Source of the DNA: an uncultured Sphingomonadaceae bacterium
Lineage (GTDB): Bacteria > Pseudomonadota > Alphaproteobacteria > Sphingomonadales > Sphingomonadaceae
Length of the DNA stretch: 64,000 nucleotides
Assembly: GCA_947504025.1 (NCBI GenBank)
Contig: CANNFX010000002.1
Span: 558,001-622,000, forward strand
Direction of reading: 5' to 3'
Positions 1 through 9,758 of this stretch are shown piece after piece (position 1 is the stretch's first letter; every line of letters starts with the position of its first letter). Under the pieces are notes generated by a model that made no database searches, was not told the DNA's origin, and saw only the letters and a list, made by a program, of their open reading frames with translations. The translations under genes and the position numbers were made by a program.

Positions 1-941
1 TAAAAACGGTGACGAATGAAGTCGTGACGCAGGAAGAACTGGGCGGCGCGGTGACGCATACGACCAAGACTTCGGTCGCCGATCTGGCATTTGAAAATGA
101 TGTCGAAGCGCTGATGGCGGCGCGCAATTTCTTCGATTACCTGCCGCTGTCGAACCGCGTCGATGTGCCAGAGCGGCCCACCAGCGACCCCCACGACCGT
201 GCGGAAATGAGCCTCGACACGGTCATTCCCGACAATGCCAACCAGCCATATGACATGCACGAAGTGCTGCGTAAGGTTCTGGACGAAGGCGACTTCTTCG
301 AAGTGCAACCGGCCCATGCGGGCAATATCCTATGCGGCTTTGGCCGGATCGAGGGGCGCACCGTGGGCGTGGTCGCGAACCAGCCATTTGTGCTGGCGGG
401 CGTGCTCGATATCAATGCCAGCAAGAAGGCCGCGCGGTTTGTGCGGTTCTGCGATGCGTTCGACATTCCGATCCTGACATTTGTTGACGTTCCTGGCTTC
501 CTGCCCGGCACGTCGCAGGAGCATAATGGTATCATCAAACACGGCGCGAAACTGCTGTTCGCCTATGCAGAGGCGACAGTGCCCAAGATCACCGTTATCA
601 CTCGCAAGGCCTATGGCGGCGCATACGATGTGATGGCGTCAAAGCATCTGCGCGGCGATCTCAACTACGCATGGCCGACCGCCGAAATCGCCGTGATGGG
701 CGCAAAGGGCGCAGTGGAAATCATCTTCCGTCAGGACGCTGGCGACCCAGACAAAATCGCCGAGAAAACCAAGGAATATGAAGACCGCTTCGCCAACCCC
801 TTCATCGCCGCGCAAAAAGGCTTCATCGATGAGGTGATCTACCCGCATTCGACGCGGAGACGGATCGCGCTGGGCCTGCGGAAGCTACGCGGGAAGGTGC
901 TTGAGAACCCGTGGAAAAAGCATGATAATATTCCGTTGTGA
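1..941 (+). CDS. pccB: Propionyl-CoA carboxylase beta subunit, C-terminal part (5' end outside window)
   Basis: Carboxyltransferase subunit of the biotin enzyme that converts propionyl-CoA to (S)-methylmalonyl-CoA in the cytoplasm. The frame is open to the window edge and the first complete codon is at base 3, so about 310 residues of a family that usually has about 510 are visible. The stretch holds the C-terminal carboxyltransferase half, with typical [20 protein letters not shown] and [11 protein letters not shown] blocks that line the acyl-CoA and biotin pocket. The biotin-carrying partner pccA lies 10 kb downstream in the same orientation, with epimerase and mutase genes between them. 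Identification is firm; only the 5' end is missing. Confidence 0.95.
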   Translation, partial: KTVTNEVVTQEELGGAVTHTTKTSVADLAFENDVEALMAARNFFDYLPLSNRVDVPERPTSDPHDRAEMSLDTVIPDNANQPYDMHEVLRKVLDEGDFFEVQPAHAGNILCGFGRIEGRTVGVVANQPFVLAGVLDINASKKAARFVRFCDAFDIPILTFVDVPGFLPGTSQEHNGIIKHGAKLLFAYAEATVPKITVITRKAYGGAYDVMASKHLRGDLNYAWPTAEIAVMGAKGAVEIIFRQDAGDPDKIAEKTKEYEDRFANPFIAAQKGFIDEVIYPHSTRRRIALGLRKLRGKVLENPWKKHDNIPL

Positions 942-1393
942 GTCGCGACCTTTGTCTCACGCTTCGGGATGCTTCCGTCCAACTCTTGCCAAAGGTCCCT
1001 TATGTCACATTTGGGAAGGGCAGTGTCGACAGGGGATTGCTGGACTATTTGGAGCTTGAAGAGCATCCGACGATAAGGGCAGTTTTAACAAACGAGGAAA
1101 TATTTGAGCGTCAACGCAATAGTCTCACCGAGGGAACTGGATTCACACCAGATCGATTCTTTGGCTATTTGTCGATACTCAATTCGTCTTGTCTTGATGT
1201 GAATTTGTGCCTGCCTGAAGTTGAAGCCTCTCAATTGATTAGGCAAATCAAGCGCTTCATCGGAAAATCAGTTGAGTTTTCGGTTGAGCTCAATGGAACA
1301 GATTTCGTCGATGAGAAATGGCGAGATGGTACGAATATTCGTAGGGCACTCATCGACGGCCCATTTTCTTTCGGTGTCTCTTCGAAGGATTAA
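938..1393 (+). CDS. Hypothetical protein inserted between pccB and the epimerase gene
   Basis: A 151-residue protein that I do not recognise. It starts with GTG overlapping the pccB stop by four bases (GTGA), so it is translationally coupled to pccB. It has no signal peptide or membrane segment. The coding sequence is visibly richer in A and T than pccB. It ends four bases before a short duplicated copy of the start of the epimerase gene, so it probably belongs to a segment inserted into an ancestral pccB-mce junction. It might be an accessory or immunity-type protein, but nothing in the sequence decides this. Confidence 0.6.
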   Translation: MSRDLCLTLRDASVQLLPKVPYVTFGKGSVDRGLLDYLELEEHPTIRAVLTNEEIFERQRNSLTEGTGFTPDRFFGYLSILNSSCLDVNLCLPEVEASQLIRQIKRFIGKSVEFSVELNGTDFVDEKWRDGTNIRRALIDGPFSFGVSSKD

Positions 1394-1396
1394 ATT

Positions 1397-1477
1397 ATGA
1401 AACTAGGCCGCCTCAATCACATCGGTGCTACCCAGTGCTCGCATAAAAGCATCCAGCATAACGGACTTTTGTTGTGA
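1397..1477 (+). pseudogene. Duplicated 5' end of the methylmalonyl-CoA epimerase gene (27-codon remnant)
   Basis: The first 31 bases from this ATG, encoding MKLGRLNHIG, are identical to the start of the intact epimerase gene at 1726. After that the reading frame diverges and stops at 1475-1477. The TGA overlaps the GTG start of the next small gene (1474). This is a direct duplication flanking an insert of about 330 bases, and it may still be translated as a leader peptide because it keeps the original start region. Confidence 0.75.
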
Positions 1478-1725
1478 TTTCTGATTTCCCATGGCTCACT
1501 TGGGTGGTCACGACCGCTCTGGCGGAAGGTTTTTTGGTTTGGTACATTTCTCGCGCTAAGTCCCGTGAGGTTATCGAGCACCTTTCCTGGAACTTGAGGT
1601 GGAAGCCGATTTTGACCCGCGATGACAACGCCGAGCTGTTTGAGCGGTTGATCAATGGCTGGTGGAAATTATGCCTTTTGTTGCCGTTCTTGTCGTTCGG
1701 TCTTTTGTATCTCGGAGACTACTGA
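1474..1725 (+). CDS. Small putative membrane protein, unknown function
   Basis: An 83-residue protein starting at a GTG that overlaps the stop of the truncated epimerase copy. It has a hydrophobic N-terminal stretch (about residues 5-23, rich in W, V and L), a central polar section with several arginines, and a second hydrophobic helix near the C-terminus (about 63-80). Two membrane segments with a cytoplasmic loop are likely. It sits inside the segment between the duplicated epimerase starts, together with the hypothetical gene at 938. I do not recognise a family. Confidence 0.5.
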   Translation: MISDFPWLTWVVTTALAEGFLVWYISRAKSREVIEHLSWNLRWKPILTRDDNAELFERLINGWWKLCLLLPFLSFGLLYLGDY

Positions 1726-2166
1726 ATGAAACTAGGCCGCCTCAATCACATCGGTGTAGCAACACCTTGTATCGCTGAAAGCATCGTATTTTATCGGAAA
1801 ACGATGGGCGCAACCGACATCGTCGAGCCATTCGATCTACCCGAACAGGGGGTGAAAGTTTGCTTCGTCAATACGCCGACTTCTTCAGGCATGAACGGCA
1901 CTCAGATCGAGCTGATCGAGCCGTTGGGGGAAACCTCTGCGATCCGCAGTTTCCTTGAAAAGAACCCGCTCGGCGGGCAGCATCACCTTTGTTACGAAGT
2001 TGAGGATATTGCGGCGGCGCGGGAGTGGTTCGAGCGGCAGGGCAAGCGCATCCTCGGCCCCACGCGCATCGGGGCGCATGGCACGCCGATATTCTTCGTC
2101 CATCCCAAGGATATGATGGGCCAGCTGACCGAGATTATGGAAACGCCGAAGGGTGGTGGGCATTAG
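1726..2166 (+). CDS. mce: Methylmalonyl-CoA epimerase (VOC superfamily)
   Basis: Interconverts (S)- and (R)-methylmalonyl-CoA, linking propionyl-CoA carboxylase to methylmalonyl-CoA mutase. The 146-residue length and the start LNHIGVATP match the glyoxalase/VOC fold. Metal-ligand candidates are the histidine in LNHIG, the histidines in GGQHHLCYEV and the glutamate in QLTEIME. The ATG follows the preceding stop almost immediately. The first 31 bases are duplicated at 1397. Its position between pccB and the mutase supports the pathway assignment. Confidence 0.92.
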   Translation: MKLGRLNHIGVATPCIAESIVFYRKTMGATDIVEPFDLPEQGVKVCFVNTPTSSGMNGTQIELIEPLGETSAIRSFLEKNPLGGQHHLCYEVEDIAAAREWFERQGKRILGPTRIGAHGTPIFFVHPKDMMGQLTEIMETPKGGGH

Positions 2167-2172
2167 TAAGTC

Positions 2173-2256
2173 CGTCATCCCAGCGCAGGCTGGGATCGGG
2201 ATCGCTGGAAGATAGGCGCTACATTGAACCCGATCCCAGCCTGCGCTGGGATGACG
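2173..2256. repeat. Perfect 28-bp inverted repeat in the mce-ech intergenic region
   Basis: Bases 2173-2200 are the exact reverse complement of 2229-2256, with a 28-base spacer. Each arm itself contains the CCCAGC-GC-GCTGGG type symmetry typical of dispersed REP-like hairpins in this bacterial group (the latter from general familiarity). It can fold into a long hairpin in the mRNA and may act as a transcription attenuator or mRNA stabiliser between mce and the enoyl-CoA hydratase gene. There is no T-run immediately after it. Confidence 0.85.
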
Positions 2257-2338
2257 AGTTTTGTTGGCTTGCTCTGTGGCGGCATCCAGTTTAATCGAGC
2301 GATTAACTTAGGCTCCTTGGCGGGGCGCGGGAGAGAAA

Positions 2339-3118
2339 ATGACTTACGAACTTATCACGGTCGAAACGGCGGATGACGTCACCACGATCACGCTGAACCA
2401 GCCTGAGCGGCTGAATGCCTGCCCGCCTGCGATGGCGGAGGAAATCCGCGATGTGCTCGCTGATCCGGGGAAGGCGCGCGCCGTGCTGATCACTGGCGCG
2501 GGCCGGGCGTTTTGTTCCGGGGCCGATCTGTCGGGCCGCGCGGATAAGGGTATGGGCGGGCGCGGAGCCTACGATTCGCTCAGCCTCAGTTACAATCCGT
2601 TGATGAAGGAATTTGCGCGTTGCCCCGTACCGATTGTGACCGCAGTGAACGGTCCAGCGGCGGGCATCGGCTGCTCCATCGCGCTGGCGGCTGACTTTGC
2701 TGTGGCGGGATCGAGCGCCTATTTCCTGCAGGCCTTCGTCAATATTGGTCTTGTCCCCGATGGCGGGGCCAGCTGGATGTTGCCGCGCATGATCGGGAGA
2801 GCCCGCGCAACCGAAATGATGCTGCTCGGCGAGAAAATTCCCGCCGAGAAAGCAGCCGAATGGGGACTGATTTACAAGGCAGTGACCGACGAAGCACTGA
2901 TGGATGAGGCGATGGCGTTGGCGAAGCGACTGGCCAGTGGCCCGACGCTGGCCTTGGGCGTGATGCGTCAGAACATCGCCAAGGCGCTCGATATGGATTA
3001 TTCTTCTGCGCTTCACAACGAAGCAGAGGGGCAGTGGAAGGCCGGCGGCAGTCAGGATGCAATCGAAGGCGCGATGTCATTCCTGCAAAAGCGGAAGGCT
3101 GTGTTTAAGGGGGAGTGA
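2339..3118 (+). CDS. Enoyl-CoA hydratase/isomerase family protein
   Basis: A 259-residue crotonase-fold protein acting on CoA thioesters. The oxyanion-hole segments are visible: GAGRAFCSGADLSG (around residue 60) and the GPAAGIGCSIALAADF block (around 104). These are hallmarks of hydratase/isomerases of the PaaG/EchA type. The substrate cannot be read from sequence. The neighbouring propionyl-CoA and methylmalonyl-CoA genes suggest odd-chain or branched-chain acyl-CoA breakdown. The ATG at 2339 follows a GGGAGAGAAA ribosome-binding region. Family call is secure; exact reaction is inference. Confidence 0.9.
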   Translation: MTYELITVETADDVTTITLNQPERLNACPPAMAEEIRDVLADPGKARAVLITGAGRAFCSGADLSGRADKGMGGRGAYDSLSLSYNPLMKEFARCPVPIVTAVNGPAAGIGCSIALAADFAVAGSSAYFLQAFVNIGLVPDGGASWMLPRMIGRARATEMMLLGEKIPAEKAAEWGLIYKAVTDEALMDEAMALAKRLASGPTLALGVMRQNIAKALDMDYSSALHNEAEGQWKAGGSQDAIEGAMSFLQKRKAVFKGE

Positions 3119-3128
3119 GGCCTGCTTG

Positions 3129-3160
3129 CATAGCTGTGTTATAATGTTAACACAGCTATG
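3129..3160. promoter_or_regulatory. 13-bp inverted repeat overlapping the start of the AraC-type regulator
   Basis: CATAGCTGTGTTA and its exact reverse complement are separated by six bases. The right arm ends on the first base of the regulator's GTG start. A TATAAT-like sequence (3140-3145) spans the left arm and spacer. It could be an autoregulatory operator, or a terminator for the upstream hydratase gene. A hairpin this close to the start would also affect translation. Confidence 0.55.
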
Positions 3161-3939
3161 TGATCGAACACCAAACCGAATTTCGCGAAGACGGCACACG
3201 GTTTTGCAGGCTGCACAGTTCTGCGCGTTATGTCGCCGAGCTTGTCCATCATCCCGCGAGCAAGAAACAGCAGCGCCATAACCACGCCAGTGCGCAGGTC
3301 AGCTTTTTGCTGGCAGGCTGCTTTGCTGAAAATTCGGACGGCCGGGAGCTTGAACCGCTTGGCAATCAGATGGGCTATAAGCCTGCGGGCGCAGCACATA
3401 GTGTAAGGTTCGGACAGAACGGTGCGTTGATGCTCGCAATTGATCTTGCAGAGGATGTCACAAATTGTGTGCGACCGCGGCAATGGAGTGCGCAGCCGAA
3501 CTATGTGCGACACTCACTTGCATTGCTTGCGCGAAATGTGGCGCCTGTCGGCGACATTCTCGACAGTTTGATTGCCAGTGTCGGGACAGCGGAAGCTGCA
3601 CCTGTCCGCCACCTCAGCGATGCACCCGATTGGCTCCGGCGGGCGATCGCACATATCGCCGAAGACCCTAAGGCCGAAATTGCCGCTCTGGCTGCCGAGG
3701 CAGGTGTTCACCGTGTGCATTTCTCACGTAGTTTCCAGCGTTTTACCGGGCTGTCGCCCAGCCAATTCCGCCTGCATAGCAAATGCGCGGCCGCCACAAG
3801 GTTAATGGTCGAAGGCCGTGAAAGCACCGCTGCTGCCGCTGTAGCAGCCGGTTTTGCCGATCAAGCGCATTGGAACAGGGCCAGCCGCGCGTTGAGCGGA
3901 ATTGCCCCAGGGCGGATACGCAAACTGCTTTCCGCATGA
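3160..3939 (+). CDS. AraC-family transcriptional regulator
   Basis: A 259-residue regulator with an N-terminal cupin-like sensing domain (HNHASAQVSFLLAG around residues 41-54) and a C-terminal AraC DNA-binding domain with two helix-turn-helix motifs (about 170-255, including IAALAAEAGVHRVHFSRSFQ and the later SAIAPGR-like segment). The GTG start lies on the edge of a long inverted repeat, which may be its own operator. It is downstream of the enoyl-CoA hydratase and upstream of a serine hydrolase gene; either could be a target. The ligand is unknown. Confidence 0.85.
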   Translation: MIEHQTEFREDGTRFCRLHSSARYVAELVHHPASKKQQRHNHASAQVSFLLAGCFAENSDGRELEPLGNQMGYKPAGAAHSVRFGQNGALMLAIDLAEDVTNCVRPRQWSAQPNYVRHSLALLARNVAPVGDILDSLIASVGTAEAAPVRHLSDAPDWLRRAIAHIAEDPKAEIAALAAEAGVHRVHFSRSFQRFTGLSPSQFRLHSKCAAATRLMVEGRESTAAAAVAAGFADQAHWNRASRALSGIAPGRIRKLLSA

Positions 3940-4026
3940 GGTTACAAGCGTTCAATAATCTGTCTGCCAAACCTGACATATGGCCAAAACAACTTTGGAC
4001 CCAAGCGCATATGAACAGGAAATTTC

Positions 4027-5535
4027 ATGACCCTTCGCAATCTACTTGCTGCTACGATTTGCACGTCGGCTTTGACAATGGTGCCGCCAGCAATGGCCAG
4101 TGAGAACCCAGCTTTCGACCGCGCCGTGGCGGCGGTTCAGGAACGCATGGCAAAGATTGATGCCGTCGAAGGTGTCATTCCGGGCCGCGCCTTTGTGGCG
4201 GTTGAAGCCGGGTCCGATCCCATCGTCGACGTGCGAGGTATCACGCGCATCGAAGGCGGCAACGAAATGACTGGCGATACGCCGGTCTATATCGCTTCCA
4301 TGACGAAGGCATTTGTGGGGCTGATGGCTGTTCGGCTGGACGATGACGGGGTCATGCCTCTCGATGGAACGCTGGCGGACTATTTCCCTGATATGCAGGT
4401 CGATGGCGTCGACTTAAGCGCGGTGACGATGAAGGATTTGCTGAGCCATCAATTGGGCTTTCGTGCGCGAGCGCTCAATATCCGTACTGCCTATACTGAC
4501 CTGGTTCCGATCAGCGAGTATTCCGCCATCGTGAGCGCTGGGGGCGTGGCCAATGATGCCGGGTTTGCTTACGATAATCTCGGCTATCTTCTCTATGGCG
4601 CAGCGCTGGAAAAGCGCACCGGGAAATCCTGGCGTAATTGGATCGATGATATGGTCTTTGATCCACTGGGCATGAACTTTAGTTCGGCGCGGCCCAGTGA
4701 CTTTGATGAAGTCACCTGGCTGCATGTGAAGCAGGAGACCGGCCTCGAACTGTTCCCTCCCAAGAGCGATGCGATCATGCATGCGGCGGGCGGGTTGGTC
4801 ATCAGTGGCAATGATATGGCGAGTTGGTTGAAGGCCAATGTTGGCGGAAAGAGCGAAGTCGATTCCGCCCAATTTGCCAAGGCACAGACAAGCCTTGTCG
4901 ATGCCCCTGCCGAGCGCGGGCCAATGCGTTGCACAGGATACACATTCGGTTGGCGTAAATGTGAAATGGCAGGCGTTTCATTTCTGGCACATGGCGGCGG
5001 CTACACCGGTATGCGCGGTCAAATGGTGGTCATGCCCGGCGAAGGTGTTGGTTTTGCGTTTCTGTTTAACAGCGACAGCATGACAGGGGGGCTCAGTGAA
5101 CGGCTCTCAAACGCATTTATCATGCGCTATGCCGATGCAGATGCCAGCCTGCCTACGCCAGATGAATTTGTAAGCGCATACTCTGCGCAAGTGGAACGAC
5201 TGGGCAAAAACCGCGCAGCCAGCCTCATGAAGGAGCGCGCCGATGAAAAGTGGGGTGGCTGGAATTGGAGCCCTAACACCAATGAGCTCATTGCTTATAC
5301 TGGGCGCTATCGCCACGCCGCGTTAGGCATCGTTTCGATCAGCTTCGCCGACGGCGTTCTGGTGGGAGACCACAATGGCAGCGGTGTGTCGCTTGAACCG
5401 GCAAAGCCAGATTGGTTCGGTAGCCGATTGGCAACGGAGACTGAACTGGGAACTGCACAGTTCGAGCGCGATGCGAGCGGTGCGATATCAGGCTTGATAC
5501 TCGACGGTGAACTCTTCAAACCAGTCGAAGACTGA
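4027..5535 (+). CDS. Secreted serine hydrolase, class C beta-lactamase family
   Basis: A 502-residue protein with an N-terminal signal peptide (cleavage probably after PPAMAS near residue 25). The penicillin-binding/beta-lactamase fold is shown by SMTKAF (SxxK nucleophile motif, near residue 91) and YDNLGY (YxN motif, near residue 182). The AHGGGYTG block around residue 320 is a plausible third motif in place of KTG. Such proteins act as esterases, D-aminopeptidases or peptidases rather than true beta-lactamases in most cases. A C-terminal domain of about 120 residues follows. Substrate unknown; there is no sign of a resistance context. Confidence 0.87.
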   Translation: MTLRNLLAATICTSALTMVPPAMASENPAFDRAVAAVQERMAKIDAVEGVIPGRAFVAVEAGSDPIVDVRGITRIEGGNEMTGDTPVYIASMTKAFVGLMAVRLDDDGVMPLDGTLADYFPDMQVDGVDLSAVTMKDLLSHQLGFRARALNIRTAYTDLVPISEYSAIVSAGGVANDAGFAYDNLGYLLYGAALEKRTGKSWRNWIDDMVFDPLGMNFSSARPSDFDEVTWLHVKQETGLELFPPKSDAIMHAAGGLVISGNDMASWLKANVGGKSEVDSAQFAKAQTSLVDAPAERGPMRCTGYTFGWRKCEMAGVSFLAHGGGYTGMRGQMVVMPGEGVGFAFLFNSDSMTGGLSERLSNAFIMRYADADASLPTPDEFVSAYSAQVERLGKNRAASLMKERADEKWGGWNWSPNTNELIAYTGRYRHAALGIVSISFADGVLVGDHNGSGVSLEPAKPDWFGSRLATETELGTAQFERDASGAISGLILDGELFKPVED

Positions 5536-5581
5536 TACGCAGGCAATTGGCATGGCGGCGTCCTTGGTTTAGGACGCGGCC

Positions 5582-7726
5582 ATGTCTGAAAAACCCAGCG
5601 TAAATGAATGGAAAACGCTCGCCGATAAGGAGAGCAAGGGCCGTGATCTGACATGGGACACGCCCGAAGGCTTCACGATCAAGCCGCTCTATACGCAAGA
5701 CGACACTACTGATCCGGGCCTGCCCGGCTTCGCTCCATTCACACGCGGAGTGAAGGCCAGCATGTATGCAGGCCGCCCCTGGACAATCCGGCAATATGCG
5801 GGCTTTTCGACTGCCGAAGAATCCAACGCATTTTACCGCCGCAATCTGGCCGCTGGGCAAAAGGGTCTGAGCGTTGCTTTCGACCTCGCCACGCACCGCG
5901 GTTATGACAGCGATCATCCGCGCGTTGTCGGCGATGTCGGAAAGGCGGGCGTGGCGATCGATACGGTAGAGGATATGCAAATCCTGTTCGACCAGATCCC
6001 GCTGGAAACCATGTCCGTATCCATGACGATGAACGGCGCGGTGATCCCGATCCTAGCGTTTTACATCGTCGCGGGTGAGGAGCAGGGCGTTGGGCCGGAA
6101 CAGCTTTCGGGCACGATCCAGAACGACATCCTTAAAGAGTTCATGGTCCGCAACACCTACATCTATCCGCCAGCGCCCAGCATGCGGATCGTGTCGGATA
6201 TTATCACTTATACTTCCGCCAACATGCCGAAATTCAACAGTATTTCGATCAGCGGCTATCACATGCACGAAGCTGGCGCGACGGCAGTGCAGGAGCTCGC
6301 CTTCACCATTGCCGACGGCAAGGAATATGTGAAAAGCGCGATGGCGACGGGGCTGGATATCGATGCCTTTGCTGGGCGTCTCAGCTTCTTCTTCGGCATC
6401 GGCATGAACTTCTTCATGGAAATCGCCAAGCTGCGCGCCGCGCGTACGCTGTGGTATAAGGTGATGGACGATCTGGGCGCGCAGTCCGAACGCTCCAAAA
6501 TGCTGCGGACACATTGCCAGACTTCTGGCGTGTCGCTGCAGGAGCAGGACCCTTACAACAACGTCATCCGCACTACGGTGGAGGCGATGGCGGCGACGCT
6601 GGGCGGCACGCAGTCGCTCCACACCAATGCACTGGACGAAGCGATCGCGCTGCCCACCGATTTCAGCGCCCGCATCGCCCGCAACACGCAGCTGGTTTTG
6701 CAGGAAGAGGCGGGCATCACCAATGTCGTCGATCCGCTCGGCGGCAGCTATTACATCGAAGCTCTGACCGCGAAACTGGTCGAGGAAGCCGAAGTGCTGA
6801 TGGCCGAAGTCGATGCGGCTGGCGGCATGACCGAGGCGGTCGCGAGCGGCATGCCCAAACAGCGCATCGAACAGGCCGCAGCGGCGAAGCAAACGCGCGT
6901 CGATAAGGGCGATGATGTGATCGTGGGTGTGAACAAATACCGCCTCGGTGAAGAAGAGCATCTCGAAACGCTAGAGGTGGACAACCATGCGGTCCGTACC
7001 GGCCAGATCGCGCGGCTGAAGAAGAACCGCGCTGGCCGTGACGAGGCGGCGTGTCAGGCGGCGCTGAAGGCCTTGACGGCGGGCACGACGGACGGTGGCA
7101 ACTTGCTGGCGCTAGCTGTCGATGCCGCCCGGCAGCGCGCGACACTGGGCGAAATATCCTCCGCGATGGAGGTTGAGTTCGGGCGTTACGACACTGTCCC
7201 GACGCCGGTGAAGGGCGTGTACAAAACCGCCTATGAATTCGACAAACGCTGGCAGCAAGTGCTGGACGGCGTGGACGCAGTCGAGCGCCGCCTTGGCCGC
7301 AAGCCGAAGATCATGGTAGCGAAAATGGGTCAGGATGGCCACGACCGCGGCGCGAATGTGATCGCCAGCGCCTTTACCGATATGGGCTTCGAAGTGGTCA
7401 GCGGACCGCTTTTCCAGACGCCTGAAGAAACAGTCGCAATGGCACTAGAAAAGGAAGTCGATGCGATTGGCGCGAGCTCACTTGCCGCCGGTCATAAGAC
7501 GTTGATCCCCGAACTCATCACCCGCCTGAAAGAGGCCGGACGCGCCGATATCAAAGTGGTCGCAGGCGGCGTAATCCCGCCGCAAGACTATGAGTTCTTG
7601 CGTGACGCAGGCGTGCAGGGCATCTACGGCCCCGGCTCGAACGTGGTCGAATGCGGCGCGGATATGCTTCGCCTGCTGGGCCACAATATGCCGCCTGCGG
7701 GTGAAGATTTGGAGGCGGCGGAGTGA
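5582..7726 (+). CDS. scpA: Methylmalonyl-CoA mutase
   Basis: Adenosylcobalamin-dependent isomerisation of (R)-methylmalonyl-CoA to succinyl-CoA, feeding propionate carbon into the TCA cycle. At 714 residues this is the full-length large subunit. The TIM-barrel substrate domain occupies the first 550 residues ([30 protein letters not shown]). The C-terminal cobalamin domain carries the DGHDRGANV motif with the B12-ligating histidine (near residue 590), then the GASSLAAGH and VVAGGVIP segments. No small subunit gene is nearby, consistent with a homodimeric enzyme. The stop overlaps the start of the following lipoprotein gene (TGATG). Confidence 0.97.
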   Translation: MSEKPSVNEWKTLADKESKGRDLTWDTPEGFTIKPLYTQDDTTDPGLPGFAPFTRGVKASMYAGRPWTIRQYAGFSTAEESNAFYRRNLAAGQKGLSVAFDLATHRGYDSDHPRVVGDVGKAGVAIDTVEDMQILFDQIPLETMSVSMTMNGAVIPILAFYIVAGEEQGVGPEQLSGTIQNDILKEFMVRNTYIYPPAPSMRIVSDIITYTSANMPKFNSISISGYHMHEAGATAVQELAFTIADGKEYVKSAMATGLDIDAFAGRLSFFFGIGMNFFMEIAKLRAARTLWYKVMDDLGAQSERSKMLRTHCQTSGVSLQEQDPYNNVIRTTVEAMAATLGGTQSLHTNALDEAIALPTDFSARIARNTQLVLQEEAGITNVVDPLGGSYYIEALTAKLVEEAEVLMAEVDAAGGMTEAVASGMPKQRIEQAAAAKQTRVDKGDDVIVGVNKYRLGEEEHLETLEVDNHAVRTGQIARLKKNRAGRDEAACQAALKALTAGTTDGGNLLALAVDAARQRATLGEISSAMEVEFGRYDTVPTPVKGVYKTAYEFDKRWQQVLDGVDAVERRLGRKPKIMVAKMGQDGHDRGANVIASAFTDMGFEVVSGPLFQTPEETVAMALEKEVDAIGASSLAAGHKTLIPELITRLKEAGRADIKVVAGGVIPPQDYEFLRDAGVQGIYGPGSNVVECGADMLRLLGHNMPPAGEDLEAAE

Positions 7727-8157
7727 TGCGACTTTCTTACTGTATGCCATTGACCCTTGCCTTGTCCGCCTGTTCAGATGTTCGCGCGACTACGAAAGCA
7801 ACGCCTGACCACGAAGATCAGTGCGACCGCACTTCGTCAAATTTGAATTACACTGAATGCTGGCAAAAACACGCAACTGAATCGCGCTCTAAAGTCGAAG
7901 AGGCGATGGTGGTGTTGCAAAAAGCCGCGAGTAATTCAGATGAGCGAGAGGACGGCAGAAGTGGCTGGCTGACTGAAACGCTGAAAATGTCGCAGCAACG
8001 TTGGACAGCATATTCCGAGCGCCAGTGCGTTCTAGAGGGCAGAGTTGCTCGTGGAGGGACTGGGACACGGGCATTGATCGCTAAATGCCAGGTGCGATTG
8101 AACAGTCAGCGTATCGACGAACTCACGAACTTATTCGAAGCCATTGAAAATTATTGA
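7726..8157 (+). CDS. LprI-like/DUF1311 cysteine-rich lipoprotein
   Basis: A 143-residue exported protein. The N-terminus is hydrophobic and ends in LALSACSD, a lipobox with the modified cysteine near residue 16. The mature part has conserved-looking cysteines (DQCDR, TECWQK, RQCVLEG, AKCQVRL) and the WTAYSERQC segment typical of LprI/DUF1311 proteins, some of which inhibit lysozyme. It starts at the ATG overlapping the mutase stop and ends just before bioB. A second, separate LprI-like gene lies directly after bioB. No link to propionate metabolism is evident. Confidence 0.7.
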   Translation: MRLSYCMPLTLALSACSDVRATTKATPDHEDQCDRTSSNLNYTECWQKHATESRSKVEEAMVVLQKAASNSDEREDGRSGWLTETLKMSQQRWTAYSERQCVLEGRVARGGTGTRALIAKCQVRLNSQRIDELTNLFEAIENY

Positions 8158-8164
8158 GAAAAAC

Positions 8165-9211
8165 ATGACTGCATCCCATAAAATCCGCCAAGACTGGACC
8201 CGCGAAGAAATCGCCGGACTGTTCGAACTTCCCTTCACCGAACTGCTGTTTCAGGCGGCCAGCATCCACCGCGAAAACCATCCGGCGGATCAGGTGCAGC
8301 TGTGCACTTTGCTCAGCATCAAGACTGGCGGTTGTCCGGAAGATTGCGGCTATTGCAGCCAGTCCGTCCATGCCGATAGCGGCGTGAAGGCAACCAAGCT
8401 GATGGACGTACGCCAAGTGCTCCAATCCGCCGCGCAAGCGAAGGATAATGGCAGTCAGCGGTTCTGTATGGGTGCCGCATGGCGCAACCCGAAAGACCGC
8501 GACATGCCTGCGATTGTCGAGATCGTGAAGGGCGTCGCCTCCATGGGTATGGAAACCTGCATGACTCTGGGCATGCTGACCCCGAAACAGGCCGATATGC
8601 TGGCCGAAGCGGGCCTCGATTATTACAATCACAACATCGACAGCAGCCCCGAATATTACGAGCGCGTAATCAGCACCCGCGCCTTTGACGAGCGGATCGA
8701 AACGCTCGACCATGTGCGCGGTGCGGGCATCAATGTCTGTAGCGGCGGGATCGTGGGCATGGGCGAAACGCGCGAGGACCGGGTGGGCTTCGTCCACACG
8801 CTCGCTACGTTGCCGCAGCATCCCGAAAGCGTGCCGGTCAATGCGCTGGTGCCGGTAAAGGGCACCGTCCTTGGCGACATGCTTGCCGACACGCCGATGG
8901 CCAAGATCGACGATATCGAATTCGTCCGCACCGTTGCCGTGGCGCGCATCACCATGCCGATGAGCATGGTGCGCTTGTCCGCTGGCCGCGAGAGCATGAG
9001 CGATAGCACGCAGGCGCTGTGCTTCATGGCAGGCGCAAACTCGATCTTCACCGGCGACAAGCTGCTGACCGCACCCAATGCGGGTGACGATAGCGACGCG
9101 CAGCTGTTCCAGCGTCTCGGCATCACGGCCCTGAAGGGTGAAGAACCGATGCGGGCATGCGGCGGCAAGGCCGCGAGCAAACCCATGAGTGAAATGATAC
9201 CGGCAGAATGA
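8165..9211 (+). CDS. bioB: Biotin synthase
   Basis: Radical-SAM enzyme that inserts sulfur into dethiobiotin. The 348-residue product carries the radical-SAM cluster motif CPEDCGYC (Cys57, 61, 64). It also has the [11 protein letters not shown] block and the RLSAGRESM segment that ligates the second, sacrificial FeS cluster. The ATG at 8165 is preferred to the in-frame upstream ATG at 8144, which would overlap the previous gene. No other biotin synthesis genes are nearby. Its place between the mutase and pccA suggests matching of biotin supply to the biotin-dependent propionyl-CoA carboxylase. Confidence 0.96.
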   Translation: MTASHKIRQDWTREEIAGLFELPFTELLFQAASIHRENHPADQVQLCTLLSIKTGGCPEDCGYCSQSVHADSGVKATKLMDVRQVLQSAAQAKDNGSQRFCMGAAWRNPKDRDMPAIVEIVKGVASMGMETCMTLGMLTPKQADMLAEAGLDYYNHNIDSSPEYYERVISTRAFDERIETLDHVRGAGINVCSGGIVGMGETREDRVGFVHTLATLPQHPESVPVNALVPVKGTVLGDMLADTPMAKIDDIEFVRTVAVARITMPMSMVRLSAGRESMSDSTQALCFMAGANSIFTGDKLLTAPNAGDDSDAQLFQRLGITALKGEEPMRACGGKAASKPMSEMIPAE

Positions 9212-9615
9212 GCTTGAGCGCGGTCATTCTCGCGGCGCTATTGCAGACTGCCCCGGCGGACGTCGAATGCAATCAGGCCGAGGCGGATCGGGGCGTCCAA
9301 TATGCGATGAACCAATGCGCCTATAAGGACTATCTGATCGCGGATGAGGCGCTGAATGTTCAGTGGAAGAAAACCGCTGAGATCATGAAGCTGCGCGACG
9401 AAAATTTCGAGAGCACTTATGATGAGCGGCCCGGTTACTTCACGACTATGCTGAAGGCGCAGCGGGCCTGGCTGGAATATCGTGACGCCCATTGCACCAA
9501 TGAAGGCTATTATGCGCGCGGCGGTTCGCTGGAGCCATTGCTCTACAGCCTTTGCAAAACCGAATTGACCCAGGCGCGTACGGAGCAATTACGCAGCCTT
9601 GCGGAGAGCGACTGA
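9208..9615 (+). CDS. LprI-like/DUF1311 secreted protein
   Basis: A 135-residue protein with a signal peptide (hydrophobic residues 3-14, then cleavage near TAPA) and no lipobox cysteine. Paired cysteines (VECNQ, NQCAY, AHCTN, SLCKTE) and the [12 protein letters not shown] segment mark it as an LprI/DUF1311 family member. It overlaps the bioB stop by four bases (ATGA), so the two are probably cotranscribed. It is a paralogue in type, but not a close copy, of the lipoprotein encoded before bioB. Confidence 0.72.
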   Translation: MSLSAVILAALLQTAPADVECNQAEADRGVQYAMNQCAYKDYLIADEALNVQWKKTAEIMKLRDENFESTYDERPGYFTTMLKAQRAWLEYRDAHCTNEGYYARGGSLEPLLYSLCKTELTQARTEQLRSLAESD

Positions 9616-9758
9616 TGAGTAATCGCAAGCTTGAAGCACGGGTTGCCCAAGCTCGCTAATCATCTGCTTATCGGTTGGTATCGAGTGCGCCGGCGGCATA
9701 ATTACCGACATTTCACAGAAGGCGGATAGATGTAATTGGCGGCGAATAACGGCGTAGA

